A stretch of 29,307 bases of DNA, taken from Actinomycetes bacterium (GTDB lineage Bacteria > Actinomycetota > Actinomycetes > Propionibacteriales > Propionibacteriaceae). The notes beneath the pieces were generated by a model. The model made no database searches. It had not been told where the DNA came from and worked only from the letters and a program-made list of their open reading frames with translations. The stretch lies in contig JAEXCA010000196.1 in NCBI GenBank assembly GCA_023393755.1, forward strand, positions 1 to 29,307, in the 5' to 3' direction. This document shows, in pieces, positions 23,074 through 29,307 of the stretch; within the stretch, counting starts at the first letter, position 1; every line of letters begins with the position of its first letter. Position numbers and translations under genes: made by a program.

Positions 23074-24471
23074 ATGAGCGAGGTGGCCACGGAGGCGCCG
23101 GGATTCGTGCGCAAGGGCCTGTTGCGGCTGAGCTGGCCGCTGCTGCTGGTGACGGTGTTCACGCTGCTGGCCACGCTGGGCAATGTGGTGCTGCTCAGCC
23201 AGGCCTCCCCCGAACTCAACGCCGCGGTCGCCACCGCGAACCAGGTACTGGGGGTGCTCTACGACATCTCCGTGCTGTTCAGCCTGGGTGCGCTGGTCGT
23301 GGTCGCCCAGCTGCTCGGCGCCCGCTCGTTCGCCGCGGCCCGGTGTGCCACCGTGATCGCGCTGCGGGCGAGCACGCTGCTGGGTCTCGCCATCGCGCTG
23401 TTCGTGGCCCTGGCCGGGCCGGCCGTCCTGGCCGCGCTGAACACCCCGGCCGAGATCCTGGACGACGCCTCCACCTACCTGTGGATCGTCGCCCTCGGGC
23501 TCACCTTCAACGCCTACATCGTCGCCGCCACCGCCGTGCTGCGTGCCTACGGCCGGACCGTCGCGCTGCTGGTGATGGGCATCGTGGTCAACCTGCTCGA
23601 CGTCGCCCTGCTCGGCGTCCTGCTGTTCGTCCTCGACCTCGGTGTGGTGGCGGCCGCCCTGCCCACGCTGGTGGTGCGGGGCGTCGGGGTGCTGTTGTTG
23701 TGGTGGATGGTCCGGCGGCGCACCGGCGCCCGGGTGCTGGCCAAGCTGCCGCCCTGCGAACCCGGGGCACCGGGCGGCGGCGTCATGGCCAGGCTGTCCA
23801 TCCCGACCGTGCTGGAGAACGGCGCGTACAACCTGGCCATCGTGGTGGTGGTGTCGCTGATCAACCTGCTCGGCACCGACGTCATCAACGCCCGTTCCTA
23901 CGCGCTCACCCTCACCGCGCTGGTGACCGGCGTGATCCTGGCCATCGCCCAGGGCAACGAGACCATCGTCGGTTGGGACGTCGGCGAGCGCAGCCTGGGC
24001 AACGCCAGGCGGCTCACCCTGCGCACCGCCGCCGGGACGGCGATCGCCGCGGCCGTGCTGGCCGCCCTGCTCTGGTTCGGTGCGGACGTCCTGCTCTCGA
24101 TCTTCGGGCCCAACCCGGCCGTGGTGGCCGCGGCCCGGGAGGCGCTGGCGATCAGCGTCCTGCTGCTGCCCCCCTCGGCGGTGACCGGGGTGGTGTACGG
24201 CGCGCTGCGTTCGGCCGGCGACGTGGTGATCCCGATGGCCTACTCGATCGGCACCAGCGTGGCGGTCCTGATCCCGGTCTCCTGGCTGCTGATCCAGGTG
24301 CTCGGCCTCGGGCTGGCCGGCGCCTTCTGGGGACTGGTGGCCGCCGAGGCGGTGAAGGCCGCCCTGCTGGTGGGCCGTTGGTGGGGCGGACGCTGGACCG
24401 CGCGGGCCAGCGTGATCCCGTCCGAGCCCGCGTCAGCGCCGGTCGCCGAGCCGGTCGCCGATCCGGCGTGA
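23074..24471 (+). CDS. MATE-family efflux transporter, iron-regulated
   Basis: Protein of 465 aa with about twelve hydrophobic helices in two related halves, characteristic of MATE (multidrug and toxin extrusion) cation-coupled exporters. Segments such as LSWPLLLVTVFTLLATLGNVVLLS, GALVVVAQLLGARSFAAAR and LRSAGDVVIPMAYSIG fit the family. The C-terminus is a cytoplasmic Ala/Pro-rich tail. The ATG at 23074 follows AAGGAG closely. The iron box in the promoter and the overlapping flavoprotein gene suggest the cargo is a siderophore rather than a drug; that is inference. The stop overlaps the next start by 4 nt (GTGA). Confidence 0.88.
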   Translation: MSEVATEAPGFVRKGLLRLSWPLLLVTVFTLLATLGNVVLLSQASPELNAAVATANQVLGVLYDISVLFSLGALVVVAQLLGARSFAAARCATVIALRASTLLGLAIALFVALAGPAVLAALNTPAEILDDASTYLWIVALGLTFNAYIVAATAVLRAYGRTVALLVMGIVVNLLDVALLGVLLFVLDLGVVAAALPTLVVRGVGVLLLWWMVRRRTGARVLAKLPPCEPGAPGGGVMARLSIPTVLENGAYNLAIVVVVSLINLLGTDVINARSYALTLTALVTGVILAIAQGNETIVGWDVGERSLGNARRLTLRTAAGTAIAAAVLAALLWFGADVLLSIFGPNPAVVAAAREALAISVLLLPPSAVTGVVYGALRSAGDVVIPMAYSIGTSVAVLIPVSWLLIQVLGLGLAGAFWGLVAAEAVKAALLVGRWWGGRWTARASVIPSEPASAPVAEPVADPA

Positions 24472-25490
24472 CCGCCCGCCACGAGGGGCCCACCGACTGG
24501 CGCCGGGCGGCCTTCTCGCAGATCGAGGACCCGGTGCGCCGTGTCCTGGTCGTCACACCGCCGCGGTCTCGTACCGTCCGCAACCTGGCGTTCCACCGCT
24601 ACGGCGGGCAGGTCCGCCGGATTCTGCGGACGGCGCCGGCGGAGTTCGAGGTGACCGGCCGGCGCGTCCTGGCGGCCGGGGCGTCGAGCTCGGTGGCCGA
24701 GATCAGCCTGGTGACGGACGCCGCGGTGGCCCCCGGCGATGTCCTGTCGCTGTGGTGGCGCAACAGCGACGAGCGGGTGGCCGGCCACGCCCGTGGTCTG
24801 GGCCCGCAGCGGTACTGGACGACGCCGCTGCCGCATCGTCCCTCGACCCGGCGGACGGCGCCGGAGGACGTCCTGCTGCGCGAGGTGGTGGAGCTCGGCG
24901 ACCAGGCGGTCGACTGGCGCGGTGCGCCACGGATCGTCCCGCGGTTCTTCACCACCTCCCACGCCACCGTCACCGCGGGCCGGACCGAACTGCGGTTGCA
25001 GGTGACCCGCGACCGGCGCTGGCCGGAGCGGGCGGCGGCACACCTGCACCGGGTGGCGCCGCGGGAGCGGCTGTCCGGCTGGGTGCTGCCGCACCCGCAC
25101 CGCGTCCCGACCGGGCCGGGACTGGCGATCGTGACCGGCTCGGGCGCGGCGTCGGTGTTCGCCTCGCTCCGGGCCGGGGCTGGTGACGTCCGGCTGCTCT
25201 GGGGCCTCGGCGACAAGGAACTGGCCCCCTGGGTGGAGGACGAACTGGCGGAGTGGCTGGCCGGCGGAGCGTTGGCGGGGTTGGAGATCGCCCGGACGCC
25301 GACCCGGGTCACCGACCTGCTGCTACCTCGCCGGGCCGAGGTGCGGGAGCTGGTGGCGGCCGGTGGCTGGCTGTTCGTCAGCGGGAATGCCGTGATGGGA
25401 GAGCACGTTGATGCAATGGTGGCCGACGCCCTCGGCGACCGACGGTACCGGGAGTGCTACGAGGCGATGCGCTACATCGTCTCCACCTGA
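24468..25490 (+). CDS. divergent FNR-fold flavoprotein reductase, candidate ferric-siderophore reductase
   Basis: Protein of 340 aa, cytoplasmic. Its layout matches the FAD/NADPH half of cytochrome-P450-reductase or CysJ-like proteins, but the motifs are worn. Visible matches are GDVLSLWWRNS (90-100), PEDVLLREVVELGD (132-145), and RFFTTS (159-164) in place of the FAD-binding RxYS. The nucleotide-binding loop is GSGAASVFASLRA (224-236), replacing GxGTGIAPFRxF. The end is WLFVSGNAVMGEHVDAMV (301-318), equivalent to xYVCGDxxxMxxDV. It lacks a flavodoxin domain. The GTG start overlaps the MATE stop, so it shares the iron box. A role in reducing ferric siderophores is inferred; a siderophore-interacting (SIP-type) or inactive flavoprotein are alternatives. 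Confidence 0.65.
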   Translation: MTARHEGPTDWRRAAFSQIEDPVRRVLVVTPPRSRTVRNLAFHRYGGQVRRILRTAPAEFEVTGRRVLAAGASSSVAEISLVTDAAVAPGDVLSLWWRNSDERVAGHARGLGPQRYWTTPLPHRPSTRRTAPEDVLLREVVELGDQAVDWRGAPRIVPRFFTTSHATVTAGRTELRLQVTRDRRWPERAAAHLHRVAPRERLSGWVLPHPHRVPTGPGLAIVTGSGAASVFASLRAGAGDVRLLWGLGDKELAPWVEDELAEWLAGGALAGLEIARTPTRVTDLLLPRRAEVRELVAAGGWLFVSGNAVMGEHVDAMVADALGDRRYRECYEAMRYIVST

Positions 25491-25532
25491 GCAGCCGGCC
25501 GGGTCGCACAGCTGACGCTCAGGAACGTCGCC

Positions 25533-25538
25533 TACCAT
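25533..25538 (+). promoter_or_regulatory. -10 box of the BI-1 family gene
   Basis: TACCAT (TANNNT) 51 nt before the ATG at 25590, with CTGACG at 25512-25517 as a possible but closely spaced -35. The ribosome binding site is GAGGAGG at 25572-25578. Confidence 0.35.
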
Positions 25539-25589
25539 GGAGACCTGACGACGGTTCACCGCCGCCAAACTGAGGAGGACATACCCACG

Positions 25590-26444
25590 ATGCAGAGCAA
25601 CAATCCGGTGCTCGCCAAGACCGACTGGGGTCAGTCGCAGCCCGTCCAGTACGGGACCGGCCAGCAGTACCCCGGCCAGCCCTATGCTCCGGGGCAGTAC
25701 CCCGGTGCGGGCTATGACCCCAACGCCGCCCAGTTCCAGCCCCAGCCGCCGGCCCCGACCTCGGTGATGACCATCGATGACGTGATCACCAAGTCGGCGA
25801 TCACCCTCGGCACCGTCGTGCTGGTCGCCGCGGTGACCATGTGGGCCTTCATGCAGGGCATCCTGCCCGTCCAGCTGCTGCAGCCGGCGATGATCGTCGG
25901 GGCCCTGGTCTCCTTCGGCGTCGTGCTGCTGGTCAGCTTCCGGCGGCAGATCAAGCCCGGGTTCGTCCTGGCCTACGCCGTGATCGAGGGCGTCTTCCTG
26001 GGCGCGGTCAGCCTGATGTTCGAGCTGATCTACCCCGGGATCGTCATTCCGGCGGTGCTGGGCACCTTCGTCGCTGCCGGCGCCACCCTGGCGGCCTACA
26101 AGGCCTTCCGGATCAAGGTGACCAGCAAGTTCCGCAAGATGGTGATCATCGGCACCATGGCCTACGCCGGCGTGCTGCTGGTGAACCTGGTGCTGTCGCT
26201 GTTCGGTGTCAACCTCGGGATCGTCTCGGTGACCGGCCAGGTGAGCTGGATCGCGCTGCTGGCCTCCGCGGTCGGCGTCGGGCTGGCGGTGTTCAACCTG
26301 ATCCTCGACTTCGACTACATCGAGCAGGGCATCGCCGCGCGTGCCCCGGCCAGCGAATCCTGGCGGGGTGCCTTCGGCCTGACCGTGACCATGGTCTGGC
26401 TCTACGTGGAGATCCTGCGGATCCTCTCCTACTTCCGCCGGTAG
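25590..26444 (+). CDS. Bax inhibitor-1/YccA family membrane protein
   Basis: Protein of 284 aa. A soluble N-terminus of about 60 residues is rich in Tyr, Pro, Gln and Gly (repeats like QYPGQPY). Seven hydrophobic helices follow. Family landmarks include the MTIDDVITKSAITLG start of the core, the YAVIEGVFLGAVSLMFE helix, and the C-terminal NLILDFDYIEQGIAARAP and VTMVWLYVEILRILSYFRR, with the paired acidic residues proposed to gate pH-dependent calcium leak in this family. The cargo in actinobacteria is unknown. It is monocistronic: it has its own promoter and ends 13 nt before a strong terminator. Confidence 0.92.
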   Translation: MQSNNPVLAKTDWGQSQPVQYGTGQQYPGQPYAPGQYPGAGYDPNAAQFQPQPPAPTSVMTIDDVITKSAITLGTVVLVAAVTMWAFMQGILPVQLLQPAMIVGALVSFGVVLLVSFRRQIKPGFVLAYAVIEGVFLGAVSLMFELIYPGIVIPAVLGTFVAAGATLAAYKAFRIKVTSKFRKMVIIGTMAYAGVLLVNLVLSLFGVNLGIVSVTGQVSWIALLASAVGVGLAVFNLILDFDYIEQGIAARAPASESWRGAFGLTVTMVWLYVEILRILSYFRR

Positions 26445-26457
26445 GAACGCTTTTCCC

Positions 26458-26490
26458 AACGGTGCGGCCCACTGCGGTGGCCGCACCGTT
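26458..26490. terminator. bidirectional terminator between BI-1 and Nudix genes
   Basis: AACGGTGCGGCC pairs perfectly over 12 bp with GGCCGCACCGTT around a 9-nt loop. On the minus strand it is followed by GGGAAAAG, on the plus strand by GTCGTCC. It sits between two convergent genes and can serve both. Confidence 0.8.
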
Positions 26491-26532
26491 GTCGTCCGCT
26501 CACTCGCTGGCCGTACTGAAGCGGGTGCCGGA

Positions 26533-27246
26533 TCAGCCGGCGGCCAGCCAGGCGTCCGCCAGCGGCTGCAGGTGGCGCTCCAGCAGGGCGCGGGCGCTGG
26601 CCGACCACCGGGTGGAGGCCCACCGCGAGACCGGAATCCAGGCGGCCGCGGAGGTCGTCCCGCCGACGTCGTTGACCACCGGGTCGGTGGGTTCGGAACA
26701 GCGTCCGGCGAAGATGATCCGGACGGCGTGGAAGTCCTCGATCAGGCCGCTGGGCGACCGTCCGATCCAGTGGTCGGTCTGCAGGTCGAGCAGGTGGGAG
26801 ATCTCCAGCCGCTGGCCGGTCTCCTCGTCCACCTCGCGGATCACCGCCTGCGCGGCGGCCTCGCCGGCGTCGATGCCTCCCCCCGGCAGTCCCCACAACC
26901 GGGGAACCGCCGTCTTGTCGGAGAACTGCGTCGCCAGGATGCCCCGGCTGGAGAGCGCGATGGTGTAGGCGGCCAGCCGCTGCCGGACGATCGGCGTGAC
27001 GTCGTCGGTGAGTTCCAGGTCGGGATCCATCGAGCGGGTCCTGGGTGCCACCCGCGGGTTGATCCGCCGGCCGTGCCGCGCCACCTGGATGGTCAGCGAG
27101 AGATCGGGGGCGCGTCCGCTGATCGACAGCGGGCGGATCATCCGGTAGCCGCGCTCCCAGACCAGCCGGTGCGGTTCGACCCCGTGCGGCAGGGTCCGGC
27201 TGAAGACCGGTGCTCCGCCGGCAACCTCGACCCCGATGATCCGCAT
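26533..27246 (-). CDS. Nudix hydrolase
   Basis: Protein of 237 aa. The Nudix box GX5EX7REUXEEXGU is intact from G123: GIDAGE then REVDEETG (137-144), which binds Mg2+ and the diphosphate. The preceding VPRLWGLPGGG is typical. Nudix enzymes hydrolyse nucleoside diphosphates linked to another moiety; the substrate here cannot be told. About 72 residues precede Met73, where a more ordinary Nudix protein would begin (MDPDLELTDDVTPIVRQRLAAYT). I keep the long form because the N-terminus is codon-like and contains ordered strands, but no clear ribosome binding site supports ATG 27246. It is convergent with the BI-1 gene. Confidence 0.85.
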   Translation of the reverse strand: MRIIGVEVAGGAPVFSRTLPHGVEPHRLVWERGYRMIRPLSISGRAPDLSLTIQVARHGRRINPRVAPRTRSMDPDLELTDDVTPIVRQRLAAYTIALSSRGILATQFSDKTAVPRLWGLPGGGIDAGEAAAQAVIREVDEETGQRLEISHLLDLQTDHWIGRSPSGLIEDFHAVRIIFAGRCSEPTDPVVNDVGGTTSAAAWIPVSRWASTRWSASARALLERHLQPLADAWLAAG

Positions 27247-27398
27247 CGATTCATCATGACCGAGGCAACCGGGGAAACCAAGCAGGCTCCCCGGGGGATG
27301 CCCGGATCCGCGCGCCGGTCAGGGATGCGGGACGCCGGCTGGCGCGGGGCCGGGGCTATAGGCTCTCGACGCAGGCCGGCCGGTGCGGGAGGGGTGAC

Positions 27399-28466
27399 GT
27401 GATCAAGTACCTCGGCTCGAAGCGACGGCTGGTGGGCCAGCTGGGCGGGCTGCTCTCGGCCAGCGGTGCGGCGACCGCGCTCGACCTGTTCACCGGCACC
27501 ACCCGGGTGGCGCAGGAGTTCTGCCGCCGCGGCGCGCTGGTGACGGCGGTCGACACCGCCAGCTACTCCGAGGTGCTCGCCCAGTGCTACGTGGCCACCC
27601 CGGCCGAGGCGATCGACCCGGCGGAGGTGGACGAGGCGCTGGCCCGGCTGGCGGCCCTGCCCGACCGGCGCGGCTACGTCACCGAGGTGTTCGCCGAACG
27701 GGCGCGCTACTTCCACCCCGGCAACGCCGTGCGGATCGACGCGATCCGCGAGGGGATCGACGAGCTGTACCCCGACGGCCGGCTGCGTCCGATCGTTCTG
27801 ACCGCGCTGCTGGAGGCCGCCGACGCGGTCGACTCCACGGTCGGGGTGCAGATGGCCTACCTCAAGCAGTGGGCACCGCGGGCGCTGCGTCCGCTGCGGC
27901 TGCGGGCGCCGGTCCTGACGCCGGGGGCGGGGCGCGCCCTGCGGCGGGACGCGCTGGCGGCGGTCCGGGAGCTGGAGCCGATGGGCCTGGCCTACCTCGA
28001 CCCGCCCTACAACCAGCACCGCTACTTCAACAACTACCACGTCTGGGAGACCCTGGTCCGCTGGGACGCCCCGGAGCACTACGGCGTGGCCTGCAAGCGG
28101 GTGGACGCCCGGGAGGACGCCAACCGCAGCCCGTTCAACTCCCGGCGCACGATGCCGTCCGCCCTGGCCGAGGTGATCGAGCGGGTGCGGGCCGAGGTGG
28201 TGGTGGTCTCGTTCAGCGACGAGGGCTTCCTGCCGATCGGGGAGCTGGGGGAGATGCTGGCGGTGCGGGGGCAGCCGGTGGAGGTGCTGGCCTTCGACAC
28301 CCGCCGGTACATCGGGTCGGTGATCGGGATCTACTCCCCCGGGGGCGTGAAGGTCGGTTCGGTCGGCCACCACCGCAACACCGAGTACCTGCTGGTGAGC
28401 GGGCCGGAGGAACTGCTGCCGAGCCTGGCGGCGGCCACCGCCACCGGGGAGGACGCCGATCCGTGA
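27399..28466 (+). CDS. D12-class DNA adenine-N6 methyltransferase, orphan
   Basis: Protein of 355 aa. The start MIKYLGSKRRLV matches the Dam/D12 N-terminal KYxGSK motif. The SAM-binding motif I is DLFTGTTRVAQEF (29-41). The catalytic motif IV is DPPY (201-204), within AYLDPPYNQHRYFNNYHVWETL. A target-recognition region of about 60-130 lies between them. It would methylate adenine N6 in a short site that cannot be read from sequence. No restriction endonuclease gene is adjacent, so it is an orphan methylase or part of a decayed system. The GTG at 27399 has GGGAGGGG upstream and a TATAGG -10-like box at 27357-27362. Confidence 0.88.
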   Translation: MIKYLGSKRRLVGQLGGLLSASGAATALDLFTGTTRVAQEFCRRGALVTAVDTASYSEVLAQCYVATPAEAIDPAEVDEALARLAALPDRRGYVTEVFAERARYFHPGNAVRIDAIREGIDELYPDGRLRPIVLTALLEAADAVDSTVGVQMAYLKQWAPRALRPLRLRAPVLTPGAGRALRRDALAAVRELEPMGLAYLDPPYNQHRYFNNYHVWETLVRWDAPEHYGVACKRVDAREDANRSPFNSRRTMPSALAEVIERVRAEVVVVSFSDEGFLPIGELGEMLAVRGQPVEVLAFDTRRYIGSVIGIYSPGGVKVGSVGHHRNTEYLLVSGPEELLPSLAAATATGEDADP

Positions 28467-28480
28467 CCCGGTGAGGTGGG

Positions 28481-29307
28481 TCAGGAGCCCACCTGGCGTC
28501 CGGTGGGATCGGTGGTCAGCGACTCGCCGCCGATCTGGAAGAGCAGCCGCGGCTCGCCGGTACCCTCCGGGTCGCCGATGGTCACCGACCACGCCGTCTC
28601 CGGGTCGAGGTCGGCTGCCCGGATGGTCTGCTGCACCACCTGCCAGATCACCTGGGCGTCGACCAGGCTGGTCGAGAACGGCTCCAGCGGGGGAGGGTCG
28701 TCCCGGGTGACGGTGGTGACCGGGACCTTCGGCGGCCGCTGCCGGCGGAGCGTGGTGTCGTCCGGGCCGGCGAAGTCGGCCCAGGCCCCGGTCTCGGAGT
28801 CGACCCCGATCTGGCGGGCGACCACCCGTCCCTCCAGCACATCGGCCAGGCCCGCCGCGATGCCGCTGGCGGAGTGGTAGTCGAGTTCCGGGAGCAGCGA
28901 GCCGTCCGGGTTGAAGAAGACGGTGCGGGACTCCGGGTTGGTGCTGACCGCCATCATCACCCGGCCGCCGGAGTAGTCGACGATCTGCAGGGGCTGGTTG
29001 GTGGTCTCGTCGGAGAGGGCGGCGGCCACCCGGAAGAGCCGGCCCAGATCGCTGAGGTCGAAGTCGGCCAGGTCGAAGGTGGCCTGGTCGACGTACTGCA
29101 GGTCGCTGTCGACCTGCTGGATCCGGTGATCCCGGTAGGCCCAGGTGACCGGCTCGGTACTGCCCGAGGCGAGCACGCTGACCGCTGCGGTCTCGGCGGT
29201 CACCTCCACCATGATCGGCTTGCCGGGCCCGGCGGCGGTGAGCAGCCGGTCGAGCATCCGCCGGGCCGCTCCGGGGGCGGTGAGGTCCACGGTCGGGCTG
29301 GGGCTCG
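28481..29307 (-). CDS. unrecognised protein, N-terminus beyond the window
   Basis: At least 275 aa are visible and the frame remains open to the window edge with an SPSPTVDLT stretch, so the true start probably lies outside. A GTG at 29290 is possible but unsupported by a ribosome binding site here. I do not recognise the family. The visible part contains acidic, beta-rich segments (VEVTAETAAVSVLASG, SGGRVMMAVSTNPESRTVFFNPDGSLLPE) and no membrane helix. The Ser/Pro-rich stretch at the edge could be the linker of a secreted or lipid-anchored protein. It is convergent with the methyltransferase gene, with 14 bp between the stops. Confidence 0.6.
   Translation of the reverse strand, partial: SPSPTVDLTAPGAARRMLDRLLTAAGPGKPIMVEVTAETAAVSVLASGSTEPVTWAYRDHRIQQVDSDLQYVDQATFDLADFDLSDLGRLFRVAAALSDETTNQPLQIVDYSGGRVMMAVSTNPESRTVFFNPDGSLLPELDYHSASGIAAGLADVLEGRVVARQIGVDSETGAWADFAGPDDTTLRRQRPPKVPVTTVTRDDPPPLEPFSTSLVDAQVIWQVVQQTIRAADLDPETAWSVTIGDPEGTGEPRLLFQIGGESLTTDPTGRQVGS

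Noticed and set aside
23343..25490. A 715-aa fused protein in the frame of the flavoprotein
   Set aside because: The upstream part lies out of frame inside the MATE gene and is Arg/Gly/Ala-rich shadow; the real start is GTG 24468 overlapping the MATE stop.

Overview
The window is high-GC DNA (about 70 % G+C by eye) from an actinobacterium, most likely of the Propionibacteriaceae or a close relative. This rests on the gene content and order (rplY/ctc-pth-mfd-lipoprotein-mazG-eno-ftsB/divIC-DUF501), the many GTG starts and 4-nt ATGA/GTGA overlaps, TANNNT -10 boxes (several TAGGGT/TAGGAT) and a DtxR/IdeR-type iron box. The genus is inference.

Layout. (1) 1-9307 is housekeeping: ribosomal protein L25/CTC, peptidyl-tRNA hydrolase, transcription-repair coupling factor Mfd, a small SurA-like lipoprotein, MazG, enolase, a FtsB/DivIC septum protein and a DUF501 protein. 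A palindromic dispersed repeat sits in frame inside mfd, and a half copy lies just after divIC. (2) 9308-15430 is a complete sugar ABC importer closely resembling E. coli YtfQ-YtfR-YtfT-YjfF (galactofuranose type) followed by a LacI regulator; LacI-like operators overlap the promoter. (3) 15443-18360 is an accessory-looking stretch: a tRNA with anticodon UAA but a short variable loop, a run of hairpins with five 41-bp-type tandem repeats, a divergent DUF4386/TetR pair, an AHSA1/SRPBCC gene remnant and a frameshifted TauE/SafE permease. (4) 18361-23008 is a cell-wall sugar recycling locus: mupG, murP and murQ on the minus strand, with an RpiR/MurR regulator divergent. MurP would import and phosphorylate MurNAc or MurNAc-GlcNAc, MupG would cut the phosphorylated disaccharide, and MurQ would convert MurNAc-6-P to GlcNAc-6-P plus D-lactate. 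(5) 23041-25490 is an iron-box operon of a MATE exporter and a divergent ferredoxin-reductase-fold flavoprotein, a plausible siderophore export/reduction pair. (6) 25590-29307 holds a Bax inhibitor-1/YccA membrane protein, a convergent Nudix hydrolase, a solitary D12-class adenine methyltransferase and an unrecognised protein cut by the window end.

Most of the window is ordinary. The best leads are the iron-controlled MATE-flavoprotein pair, the repeat element translated inside Mfd, and the class-I-shaped UAA tRNA with its hairpin array. I see no CRISPR array, transposase, phage gene or recognisable defence system beyond the orphan methyltransferase.
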